Shown piece after piece: positions 1 through 10,691 of a stretch of DNA of 64,000 bases (positions are counted from its first letter, which is position 1; the number at the start of each line of letters is the position of its first letter). This stretch comes from Fallopia convolvulus (lineage: Eukaryota > Streptophyta > Magnoliopsida > Caryophyllales > Polygonaceae). The notes under the pieces were generated by a model, which did no database searches, had not been told where the DNA came from, and saw only the letters and a list, made by a program, of their open reading frames with translations. The translations under genes and the position numbers were made by a program. The DNA is taken from positions 9,410,501 to 9,474,500 of the forward strand of contig OZ024724.1 of assembly GCA_964016875.1 (NCBI GenBank). The letters run 5' to 3'.

Positions 1-235
1 TGATAAACAAATCCACATTATTGATGAACAAATCCACAATAGTGATGAACAATCTGGGCGCGTGTCCTATTTCTGTTTTTTTCAAAAATACGCGAATAAT
101 TTCCCAATAATTCGCACATGCCGTTTTTTCCTCTTTTTAAGTGAAATGATCAGCGCCTTTGATTTTTCTTGATCCAACGGCTCCTGTTCTTTCTTATTTC
201 GCACATGGGAGCCCATTTGCACCTTAAACGGACCG

Positions 236-267
<32 letters not shown>

Positions 268-307
268 TATACTTCGAAAAGAAAGATGTTTTTAAGAGAC
301 GTGTATA
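1..307. other. AT-rich intergenic sequence with no gene seen
   Basis: I see no open frame or recognisable gene here. The first 60 bases hold two near-copies of a short phrase (GATGAACAAATCCACA). An alternating TA run lies at 236-262, and the last 11 bases are one copy of the target duplication of the MITE that follows. Confidence 0.6.
236..262. repeat. (TA)n microsatellite
   Basis: An uninterrupted alternating T-A run of about 27 bases, followed by imperfect TATTATATTAT. Confidence 0.9.
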
Positions 308-761
308 GAGCTGTCAAAAGCTGACCCGACCTGAAAAACCGACCCGGACCGCCCGAATATTTTAGGATCAAGACCCAAAAATTTGAACCCGAAACCCAAA
401 ATAAACCGAACTCAATAGACCCGCAACCCGTTGGGTTCAAACCCGAAACCAGTTGGGTTGACCCGATTTGTTATAATATTAGAATATATATAATAGATTT
501 TGAAAATTATAATAGATTTTATTATTAAAATATATAAAAAAAATAGATTATTATTATTAAAATATTATTTTTTAAATAAAAAGTATTTTAATAATTGTAA
601 AAATTTGATTTTCTTGACCTGTTGGGTCAACCCGATCCGCCCGAAAACCTGCAATGACCCAACCCGATTTGACCGGTGACTTGTTACGACCCGAACCCGA
701 CTCAACCCAAACCCGAAATAACCCAACACGAACCCGACCTGCCGACCCGTTTGACAGCTCT
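308..761. mobile_element. Non-autonomous DNA transposon (MITE), Mutator-like by target-site size
   Basis: The element starts GAGCTGTCAAA and ends with the inverse TTTGACAGCTC, giving terminal inverted repeats of 11 bases. It is flanked by a perfect 11-base direct repeat AGACGTGTATA at 297-307 and 762-772, read as the target-site duplication. The interior has an AT-rich core (about 470-600) between arms rich in the units ACCCGA and CCCGAACCCG, on one strand in the left arm and again in the right arm. There is no coding capacity. Duplications of 8-11 bases fit Mutator-like elements; the superfamily is an inference from that size. A decayed relative may lie at 56912-57708. Confidence 0.75.
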
Positions 762-772
762 AGACGTGTATA

Positions 773-1053
773 ACCTCCACTTGTATTGTATATTGCATAA
801 GAGGTAATACAACATAATTCATTCAATTCATTGCCAATTAAATTTTGTTCCATTTTTCTATTACATGTTTGAAGTTATATGTATTTTTTGTCTTTTTGTT
901 CGCTTGTATCAGTTGTATGTGTGCTCACTGATTTATTTCATTCTTCTTTCTTTACGCGGGGTACATACGCACATTTTTTTTAAAAGCGCAGAAAAGGAAA
1001 ATCCGTAAACTTTCAAATAGAAAATGGGTCTCGAGAAATGATTTTCATCCGAA
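773..1053. other. Intergenic sequence with no gene seen
   Basis: AT-rich sequence without a convincing open frame or repeat, lying between the MITE and the GC-rich block that flanks the MULE gene. Confidence 0.5.
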
Positions 1054-1275
1054 CGAAATGGGCCTGCGTGGCCGTGCGAAATGGGCCTGTGCGCATTTTG
1101 GGCCGCGCGCAACCGGGTCTACCGCATTTTGTACCGCCGCGGAATTTGTGCCGCGCGAAATGGGCGTGCGCGGCTTTTGAAACTGTGCAATCCCGTTTCG
1201 AGGGTCTTTAGGTTTAAAAATGGGCCTTCGAGGCTCGAAGGCCCATTTCGCGGAGACAGGAGGGCCCATTGTGCA
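1054..1275. repeat. GC-rich block of repeated GAAATGGGCC phrases beside the MULE gene
   Basis: Variants of GCGAAATGGGC(C/G)TGCG occur at about 1057, 1076 and 1157, mixed with GGGCCGCGCG and CCGCCGCGG, in sequence that is otherwise AT-rich. It ends in the hairpin at 1218-1248. A similar but not identical GC-rich block lies at 5119-5370 on the other side of the MULE transposase gene, so both may be terminal parts of one element. I could not define inverted termini or a target duplication. Confidence 0.55.
1218..1248. repeat. Perfect hairpin, 15-base arms around one base
   Basis: AAATGGGCCTTCGAG is followed, after a single G, by its exact reverse complement. It lies at the inner edge of the GC-rich block next to the MULE. 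Confidence 0.85.
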
Positions 1276-1739
1276 CCTTCTCTTACCCGTGGTGGAAAAA
1301 TACCTACACATTGAACCAAATTATTGCTCTCCCTCCCCTAAGCGGGAAGGGCGAGATGACAATTCAACATTTCAGTCTCCACTTTGAGCCATTGTTGTTT
1401 CTGCCTTTTCAGACCCATCAACAAGATTCGCAAACCTAGACTGACATGCATGAGTTTGAAATTCATCCCACTTAAACAAGATTCGTTCTCTTAACATTAC
1501 ACGTAAAAATTCAAAATAGTAAGACATGACAGGGGAATGCTCTTCGTCCCCTCTAGGGGTTTTTTATTAAAATTAAGATAAATTGAGCTTAGTAGTCATC
1601 AAACAGGGGAAAGCTCGTCCCACTTACATCGAAACATCTTATAAAAGTTCATAAATTCCCTAAACGGGGCACACAATACATGAAATATGAAAACATGTTC
1701 TTCTTAATAAAGTACATATCCCATAACTATCCATCTTGC

Positions 1740-4700
1740 CACAAGACTGTCCTAAGCAAATGTCTCCGGATCCTGACCCATGTCCCTTCGGCAAGCCTTC
1801 CAATGGTCAATCCTCGGGGTAAGAGCCTCGAGCCAATAGTCGGCGTTGGGGTCATGAAATCTACGCCATGCATGAGGAGGTGGGGGATAGGCGCGTTCCA
1901 CGTAAGCTATACCTGAAAACAAATGTTATGTCACATATACGAAAGCAAGATGTACAAAAACAAAAAACTTTAAAAAAAAGTTATTACAAATTTCTCACCA
2001 GTATGAAGTGGTCCCGTTGACCAACGTGGGCGATAGAAACGACTGGTGGTGTTATCCCATGTCCTTGATTGTTACCAAAAATCCGCAACGGTAAACACGT
2101 GTGGGAGCCTCGATCCCTCGATAACAACACAAGTGGCACTTGATAAAAGGTAGAAAACACAAGGTCGGGTAGCTGCATATCTAGCCAGTATTTGTTTGTG
2201 CAAGGAGACTCCACATGGCCGATCTGCTCCAAGAAATCAGCAAATGATGTAAGGCCCCTAGTGAACAAGACTTCATACATCTCTCTGTTACGCATCAATT
2301 CTGCCTGATGCTCCCATCGAATACTGTAATACTCCTCCTCTTGCCTCCCCAATACGCAAGCAAGGGGCCGAAAACCACAATGACCGTCTCCCATCACGTA
2401 TCTAGCATCATCAATGAACGGAAATACAAAACTATCCTCATTACCCATGCCAAAGTTAACCCCACGCTATTTGACGCTCGTCGGGGGGCCACGGTGGCTT
2501 CCACCGGCGGGGGTAGCGGTGCTAGGAGGTGCGGTCGCAACCGGAGGCGTATCAACTCCAACTCCGGTCCGTATCTTATTCCTAGATCCTTTAGGTCGTC
2601 CGCGTGGTCGGGATGGCGCCGATGTATTTTCTTTGCTCCGACTGTCGTTGTCTTTCTGTCTTTGTTGCTCCCTCTCGTACTCTTCCATTACGTGCTCAAG
2701 GTGTGTTTTCTCTCGGGTGGTTAAATACTTGTTGGCTCCATCTAGCGTCTCGTAAGGTTTAGGCTAAATAAGGTTTGTGGCTTCAGGATGCTCTGAATCT
2801 TTGAACGCTGATGTGATCTGCAAATACTGGTCTCTACGCATCTGACCGCTATTTCGCTTTGCCACCATTTTGTCCCACGTTGGGTCTTGAATGGTCAAGG
2901 GTACGCAGGAAAGGGAAAGATCGTTGTCATCGCTAAGGTCATCCCATTCGATCTGTTTCCATAAAGGATGTATCTCCTCCAGATCGATGGGTACTTTAGT
3001 TATGATAGAGTGTGCAACTCGATGCTTGCATGGAAGACCGTGACATTCCCTCCAAAACTAGTCGTGGCACTCCATATCGAGTGTACCCTGCGTCAACTCA
3101 ATTGATATATCATAGTACATGTCTAACAACTTACCTAGGCATTGCCTTGAAACGTGTCCGCGTATAGGACGAAACAGCGCTTTGAACTTATTCGCCAGTA
3201 GTCTATATTTTGTTGGTTTCTGTATTCTGGTTCTCTCAATGGTTGTCCTCAAAGTGTTGGTTTTAGATTGCATCTGGATGTGAATTCTTAGTATCAAGGT
3301 GTTGAAGCCTCCTCGAGATGAATCCAATATCTTTTTCAGCACAACGTGCATCCCTTCGACCCTGAAAAACACATGTCAAAGTTTAAGTATTGAATGAATA
3401 CACTTTCTACAACTCAAACTGAATTCAAATGCTAAAAATGAAATTACCTATTGGTGGTTCTCGTCTGAAAGTGGAGTGTATGATCCGTCCAAGCACGAAC
3501 TATGTTCTTCTTGAATGGATTAAGCCACACCTTCTCCACGTATGCAATAAGCATCCACCTCCATCTTCTCTTCAATTCTACATACCTTTCTTCAAATGTC
3601 GCCTCTGTGGTGGACGAAAAGAGCACCCAACAAGCGTTTGCAAACCCGCGTGACAACGCATGTGGTTTTTCAGCGTTCGCAAACACCTTTAGGCCGTGCG
3701 CCAGAATTTTGTGTCTGATGTGCACCCAACACAACAAATGTTGGACTCCGTCCCCGAAAACTTGACTTATTGCCTTGATTAGAGCCTACTCGCGATCTGT
3801 CATGATTGAATTGACCTGGACTCCAAGCTCGCCGTATACGCCTTTCAATCGAGTTAACACCCACCTATAACTAGCGACATCTTCATTTGAAATAAATGCA
3901 AACCCGATGCTGAATGTATTGCCGGTGCAAGTGAAGCCAACCATCTCCAATAAAGTCATGTCGTACCTAGAACAACAAGTTGTTTTAAACATTTATACTG
4001 GAAACATACTAATCAAGTCGATTAAAGATTAAAATAACATACCTATTGGTCTTGTATGTGGAGCCCATAATGACGACATAGGGTAACATCTTTAGCATGC
4101 GCAGACTCGTGGGGTGCACAAAAAACAAGGCATTCATAACATCAGAACCCCTTACTCGTCTTGGATGGACAATGTATCCTCGGTCTTTCAAGAACTTTAA
4201 AGACCATTGTGTCACCGTCAATTCTCCGCAATTCTCAAGAAGTAACTTCTCCCTCATATTGTAGATTTGTCTAATTGAGGTCACATTTCCTGGGTACCTT
4301 GACCTCAACTCTTGAAGTACCATCTTTGGGTGGCTAGATATATGAACTTCTCTTTCACAAACTCCTTCTGCTCAGTTGTCAATTGGCCCGGATATGGATG
4401 AGCTAAGAAACTAGTGGGGAGGCGATGATTGTGTTGTCTGCACTTTACCGTTAAGACCCATCCATTTTTTCCCTTGAGGCGGACCCCATTCAATTCAAAC
4501 GGACATCCACACTTCCTAGTCGGAGTATCGGTAAGTGGCTTATAAATGCTCCTATTTTCCAGTCCCGGCAACACCCTCTTGCCACATCTATATCTATCGG
4601 CTAGGTCACAAGTGAGTATGATCCTGTTTGGATTTGAGGTTTTTATGACTAGTACAAAATTCTTCGAAATTGCAATTTGTCTAGCCCAATCAAGCATTTC

Positions 4701-5032
4701 TCTTCGATCACTCCACAACCCATCGTAGTGGAAAGCAATATAAAAACAAAATATTATAAATTACACTATCCTTACTTGCAATATACTACGTTCGTAAATG
4801 GCAAAAAAGCCTAAACAGAATATTTGGATTTGAGGTTTTTATCCTAAAAACATAATATTATGGTTTCTTTGAAAAATACTTGTTTTGGCTCGCTTGATGC
4901 ATCAGAATCGGTTCCGTAGTCTTCTCCCGGTACACCTTCTTCATCCCTAGCTATGAAACTATCGATTGACGATGAATCTTCCTCCTCGCGATGATAATCG
5001 CTCGATGACGTATCTTCTTCCCTTGACGACAT
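1740..5032 (-). pseudogene. MULE transposase with FAR1-type N-terminus, SWIM-like finger, AT-hook and C-terminal OTU domain (broken)
   Basis: Reading down the minus strand: an acidic Ser/Asp/Glu-rich start (from 5032); a FAR1-like region (about 4730-4310, with KCGCPFELNG and VKCRQHNHRLP); the MULE transposase core (STYKTNRYDMTLLEMVG, about 4080-3940, then TDRE near 3790); a SWIM-like finger ending GLPCKH (about 3010); an AT-hook-like RPRGRPKGSRNK (about 2600); and an OTU-type protease domain starting DGHCGFRPLA (about 2390). Two GT-AG introns join frames exactly: 3967-4042 (TNR/YDMT) and 3362-3447 (TTNR/VEGM). A further intron after 2000 and an exon near 1912-1740 are likely, but the frame does not close. 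The gene is broken: in-frame TAG stops at about 3783, 3058, 2765 and 2464, a frameshift near 4340, and G where the first catalytic Asp is expected (IMGSTYK). Established: such proteins cut and paste Mutator-like DNA transposons in the nucleus. This copy should be inactive. Confidence 0.85.
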
Positions 5033-5118
5033 TTTTAAGCAATGATGTGGAATGAAGGTATGCCCCAACTATGAGAATCGAAATGGGTATTTATAGGGGA
5101 CAATTCGACCTTTTTTTT

Positions 5119-5370
5119 TACCGTTGAGATCCGCGCAACGAGGCCTCGAGCCAGTCCAACGACACTTTTTCAAATGTGTCGTTGGATTGCGTGCAACGCT
5201 GTTGCGCGCATGTACGAAACGGTGTTGCGCGCGCAACACCGTCTCGTGCGCAACGTTGCTGTGTGGCTCTGCCCGCCGCGCTCCCGAAACCCTTTTTTGA
5301 TATTCCGGATTTGCCCTTTCCACGCAACGCCATTTTGCGCGAAATGACGTTGCGCGGATATGTGTGTGCG
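5119..5370. repeat. GC-rich block of GCGCAACG / CGTTGCGC phrases upstream of the MULE gene
   Basis: GCGCAACG or its inverse CGTTGCGC, or close variants, recur at about 5134, 5191, 5221, 5248, 5322 and 5348. The block lies just upstream of the MULE reading frame, as the block at 1054-1275 lies downstream. It contains the perfect palindrome at 5219-5242. It reads as an accumulation of short inverted phrases, not a tandem array. Confidence 0.55.
5219..5242. repeat. Perfect 24-base palindrome
   Basis: ACGGTGTTGCGC is followed directly by its reverse complement GCGCAACACCGT, with no loop. It is centred on GCGCGC. Confidence 0.9.
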
Positions 5371-5900
5371 CTTACAACTTTTTTCGTGTGTATAAATCAA
5401 CAGCCTTTCTTTATCACGATTAAAATTTCATTTATTTCCGCTCCGTATGTGTTTGGGTTAAAAAAATTAGGGTGATATAAACTTACATGTGTCATGTGTG
5501 TGTGGACAACAAATTTAAATTTGTGAGGGTTGTTAATGTGTGTGTGGACAGAAGTTGCTTATAATCTTTTTTGCTTTGATCAATCAGCGGGTTTCTTTCC
5601 ACCGTGCCCATGAAAAACAATATAATGTGAAAGTGTAAATCTGCAAAGTTAAAGTTGTTGTGCTCTCAAAAGCAAAGACAAGAAGTGTCCTAATATATGT
5701 ATATGTTCACTGAAGAAAAATATTGTAAAATTAAAATGCAAAAGATTTGCCCATCAATAAGACATGTTTTCCCTTTCACAACCACCAAAGGGAGAAGAAA
5801 AAAAAATAGTATTCCGTTATTTCGTTGTTGTAGAAAGTTAACATACACTTTATTTATTTATTCTCTTTTTGAGGAAAATAAAGTCATAAACTCCAGAAAT
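5371..5900. other. Intergenic sequence with no gene seen
   Basis: AT-rich sequence with no convincing gene. A 144-codon plus-strand frame crosses into the next MITE, lacks recognisable motifs and is treated as chance. Confidence 0.5.
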
Positions 5901-5903
5901 TTA

Positions 5904-6762
5904 GGAGGCGTTTGGTATAAAATCGGGTTTGGATTTGGAATGAGGAATGGGGTTAGGAAGGTATGGGGTTGGAATTTAATTCCTAAAAATAAGTGTTTGG
6001 TTATTTTTTGGACCAAAATTCAACCTGATACCAAAGTGTACCCATTAAACGAAACCAATAGTTTTTTCTGGGAATCATCCTTATTGATTAATCATAGGAA
6101 CAATTGCAAACATCCACTGCAACCTGTTTGAATGCTTTCAGTTTACAAAATAATCCAAGATCACATGTTAAAGATCAATTATTATGCAATGTTCGTACCT
6201 AATATTAAAAAATTGATTTAGAAAATGGGATAGGTTGGTTTAATAATTCAACGTTCATCCTACAACTTCTTGTTCGATTTGATTAAAAAAATTCTTCTAG
6301 TACAAATTAAAAGAGATCACCGAGGTTTGAGATTATAAGTATCTGGAATGTCAAATTTGAACAAACAAGGATGAAAATGGAGAATCGTGAACCAAAGATA
6401 TGAACACCGAAAAGAAAGAAGAAGGTAGAAGTTAATTTGAACAAATTAACATGGTGATGTCGATCGAAGCAGAAGAGGAAAGTACGGGAAGAGGCTAACT
6501 GAGGAGAAGTACTCTGAAGCACGAGCGTCGAGCGGGGCTGTGAATGAGATAATTTAGAATGAGAAGTTATTAGGTTTTAATTTCATTCCAAGAGGAATGA
6601 AATCTCATACCCGAGGTAGGAGGTGGGTATGAGAACCTCATACTTATCGGGTTTAGGGTATCGGTTTGAAAATGTAAAAATGGTATACCAAACACTAGGT
6701 ATCGGGTTTTCATTCCCGAACCCCATACCTCCATTCCTCAAACCTTGTTACCAAACGCCCCC
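5904..6762. mobile_element. PIF/Harbinger (Tourist)-like non-autonomous element
   Basis: The left end GGAGGCGTTTGGTA and the right end TACCAAACGCCCCC form imperfect terminal inverted repeats (13 of 14 match). They are flanked on both sides by TTA (5901-5903 and 6763-6765), the usual 3-base target of PIF/Harbinger elements. Inverted similarity continues inward through GAATGAGGAATGG-type sequence. No transposase frame is present. At 859 bases it is long for a MITE but has the expected structure. Confidence 0.8.
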
Positions 6763-6765
6763 TTA

Positions 6766-7369
6766 AGGTGATTAAGTCTTGATTAAAACAAATGGGGTAT
6801 TCAAATCCATGGAACAATTAGAAAGTTGGGTTCATATTCCACAACAACGAATAACCAAAAATCTGAATTTGGTGAACTGAAATCCGATGGATCTCCTCTT
6901 TTTTTAGAAGCTGAACGAGCAAATTCCTTATGTCGAAGCCCAAGTCTAAGAATGAGCCCAATGAGATAGATCAACAAAAGCACAAGCCAGAATATTTACC
7001 TCCAAACTGGTTTTGATCCGGGGAAGCCAAAACCTGGTCTAGGACCATTTTGTTAATTAAAACCCATGAACCCGGTTCTCCCTTAGTGTAACCTTCTACC
7101 TCACTTCTTATACACATTTCTCATACCAATTACTAAGGTCTCTAGGATTAGTCTATAATTTACCTAGAACATTATAAATGTCCTCTTAAACTATATACTA
7201 AGACTAGAAGTAACACAAATAGAATTCTAGAGGATTTGAGATAAGTTTCTTCACATCATTGACTCATTTCTCCATATCTCATGTGACATCATTGATATGA
7301 AACTCCTTCCTGTAGAAAACCAACTTGTTAGTGGGGACTATGTTTTCCCAAAATCACCAAGATTGGTGT
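6766..7369. other. Sequence between MITE and copia remnant; no gene seen
   Basis: No coding evidence. The right half may belong to the 3' untranslated part or LTR of the outermost copia element, but I could not recognise a polypurine tract or LTR end. Confidence 0.4.
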
Positions 7370-9519
7370 CTTCAGGTATTTTCTTCACATTAATTTCTTG
7401 GTACTCCACCATTCTTCTCATGAAGTGATATCTCACATCGATATGTTTTATCCTCTCATGATGGACAATATCGTTACAAAGCTACAAAGCGCTTTGACTA
7501 TTAGTGAAATAGTAGGCATACATGTTTTGTCCTCTATCTCATGTAAGATTCCACATGGCCAAGTAGCTTCTTTCAAAGACTTAGTAGTTGCAATATACTC
7601 TGCTTAGGTTGAAGAATGTACAACTACAGATTGTTGTTGGCATTTCTAGGAAATGCAATTTCCTGCCCAATAGTAAAATTATGCAGTTGTTGATTTCCTA
7701 TTGTAGTTGTAGCTGGCATAATCCAAGACCACATATCCAGTAAGAGTGGTCCTCGAACTATGCTCAAATATACCAAACCAATGTTCTTAGTCCTTTTTAC
7801 ATACTTTAGCAGGTGTTTCATTCCTACCTAATGTTTTTTTCTTTTTTCCCTAGATTGGACATATTACGACGAAGAACACTAATATCAAAAGTTAAATCTA
7901 GCCTAGTACATATCATAGCATACATAATGCTTCAAACTACTACATCGATCATAAGGTAAAAGATCCATTTTTGTTTTTTTTCTTTAGAGGTGGTAGAATA
8001 GTCTTGTTTTGACAACTCCAAGTGCCCTCCAAAAGGTGTTGGTGCAGGATTAGAGTCCTTCACGGCAAACCTGTCAAGGACTTTGTGCAGGTAGTTAGTC
8101 TAAGACAAATAAATAACTTTTTTTAGCACGATTCCTAATGATGTTAACATCTAGAATCTCAACACTTGCACCAAGTCTTTCATATCAATGTGTTTCTTTA
8201 AGCCATGTTTATCTTTAAAGATAACAACCTTAGAACTACTAATAAGCAGGATATCATCAACAAAAAGCAATATGTAAATGGGAGAAGCACTTAACACCTT
8301 TGAAATAGAGACAAGTATCATAACTGCTTATAGTGAAACCAAGAGAGATCATGCAAGCATCAAATTTTATTCCACTATCTAGGAGATTGTTTCAAGCCAT
8401 AGATAAACTTTCTAAGCAAACAAGCATGATTAGGTTTAGACTTATGAATAAATCCTATAGGCTATATCATATATAGTTTCAATTAAGTCAGCATGCAAGA
8501 AGGTTGTTTTCACATCCAATTGCTTAAGTTCCCAATCAAACATGACAATCATGGCAAGTAATAGATGCATGGTTTTATATTTAACAACATGAGCAAAAAG
8601 ATCAATATAATCAACCCCCTCCTTTTGGGTAAAGCCTTTGGCAACCAGCCTAGCTTTGAACCTAGGGGGATCATGCTTAGTTTTTCCTTCTTTTTTCTTA
8701 TAAATCCAATTGCAGTCTATAAGTCTAAACTTATTTGGTTTAGGAACAAGACACCAAGTATTATTAACAAGCATAGATTGAATCTCTTCATGCGTAGCCT
8801 TAACCCATTCATTATCATATTTATAACTGATAGCCTATTCATAGGTGTTAGGTGTATTATTTTTGATAATTTTAGCAACAGTGAAGGTATATTCAACAAT
8901 TTTATCAAAGCACTCAAGAAAAGTCATCTCAAACCTTTTGTTAGGAATCTTGATCCTAGGTTCTTTGTATCTAGTAAGCTGATAGTCAATAATATCATGT
9001 ATATCATTCATAGAAGCAAGAACAAGAGCATGCTTAAAAATGAGAGTCAGAGATAGAGGAGGTAGATGAATTTGAGTTAGAGTTGCTAACTCCCAAACCC
9101 AATTGGTGAGGTTGGTGACTTGTTGATGAGTTGTCATTTTGAGTTTCATTTCTACCCTCTTGATCTTGTGATTTAGTTTCCTCATCATTATTTTTTTGTT
9201 CGGAGGAAGATTGTAATGCTAAAGAGTAGCCTATATTAAACTCCTCTTCATACTACGGTAAGTCATCATTTTCTGGGAAGAAGTTTCCACTGTGGGGAAG
9301 TGGTGATCTAGTGTTTGATGTACTTGAATCTTTAATAGTAGGCATTGTTAGTTTTTCTTTAAAATCAAATTCTTTTTCATTAGAAGTTACAAACCTAGAG
9401 GTTATGACTTTGTAACCTCCAGGCTGTATGAGCAACAATTTATAGCCTTTAACCCTTGGGGGATAGCCTTGCATCACACATTTGTGTGCCCTAGGTTTTA
9501 GTTTACCCTGTGAAACTAG
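7370..9519 (-). pseudogene. Outermost copia element, part 3: integrase C-terminus, reverse transcriptase and RNase H (decayed)
   Basis: On the minus strand, in order: the integrase C-terminal module with GKLKPRAHKCVMQGYP and VKGYKLLLI (about 9510-9370); a linker; RT start with ATHEEIQSMLVNNTWCLVPK and FKARLVAKGFTQKEGVDY (8800-8600); the RT active site FVDDILLIS (about 8255); then LLKYVKRTKNIGLVY and broken RNase H (7821-7400). Several stops and frameshifts separate these pieces. The 5' side breaks off exactly where the gypsy element starts at 9520, and the matching upstream integrase resumes at 24063 on the far side of that gypsy. Established: copia pol copies retroelement RNA into DNA and integrates it. 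This copy is dead. Confidence 0.85.
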
Positions 9520-10365
9520 TGATGCAGTGAAACCAGCCATGTCTCCCACCGACGTCGAGGAGTTGATTCGAGTACCCTCTGATGGATCAATAACAAGAAG
9601 TAGAGCTAATAAGATTGCTCAAGGAACAAGATCCATTCTAGTTCGTTTGGCAGTCATAGTTGAAGAGTCCAAAAAGAAGAGATGGGTTACTATAATTCAA
9701 CATCAAACAAGCCCAGATTCCATTAGTTGTCTTGATGGCTTGAGTTTCACACTTAGATGGGGCGTGAATTGTATTATTTGGGCCTTGTCTTCCACTATTA
9801 CCTATTTTAGAAACATGGAATGGTTTGTCGTCCTTTAGGGTTGAATTTAGTAAGTGACCGAGTAAGATAAGTTATTACATGTGGTCTTAGTCAACTCTTT
9901 GACTTGACCAATCTAAGAGAAGGAAAATATCTATATTATATTATTAGTATAACCGAGTTTTATGAGACAATAAGATATGATTTTCGGCCATAGGCTTATG
10001 TTAGTTCGCTGATTATTTTATCTCTATTATTATTAATATCAGTTTGTTAAATTTAGTTTTCTTATCTTTTAAGTCAGGTATATATTTATTTGATTTATTT
10101 AGAACTTAGATAGGAGTTTTAGTATTATTATATGTTATCTTGGAAGCAAGTCAAAGGATGAAACTTCTTAGGGCCAACCATGTTGACTTATTCTCCAAGA
10201 CAACTCTACCTTGTATTCTGTATAAATACCTTGCATTTTCATTCAAGAAAAATTCAGCTTTGAAGAGAGATTTAACCTAACCTGGTTTAAGTCTTTCTTT
10301 TGGGCCACTCAAACACATTCTGATTCGTGCAAGAAATACAATTCTCGATCATCCTCATGATCTTC

Positions 10366-10370
<5 letters not shown>

Positions 10371-10412
<42 letters not shown>
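10371..10412. repeat. (CT)21 microsatellite
   Basis: A pure CT run of 42 bases within the 5' LTR, in the part absent from the 3' LTR. Confidence 0.95.
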
Positions 10413-10414
<2 letters not shown>

Positions 10415-10691
10415 ATTAATTTAGATTTGAGTTATATTTTGGTCAATTGGTTTAGTTCTATTTTGATTGTTAAAGATCAACTAGTTCATCAATGGGATTC
10501 AGCATTAGAGCCAATCCAATTGAACAACCTATTTGATTCATCATATTAATTGAAATTCAGTTTCGTCCATATTCAATACTTCGAGATTTTGAGATTTCTT
10601 GTGCTCCAAGTCATAAACTTTCAAGCGAATTCAGGTTGGAGATTATATTTACTAGCAAGAGGGGATCATGTGAGGTCATATACATGATCAA

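Noticed and set aside
308..761. Telomere-like repeats (ACCCGAA words)
   Set aside because: The plant telomere unit is CCCTAAA; these words differ and lie within a MITE with a target duplication.
4305..4718. FAR1-like host transcription factor
   Set aside because: It continues into a MULE transposase core and is interrupted by a frameshift and stops; it is part of the transposon gene.
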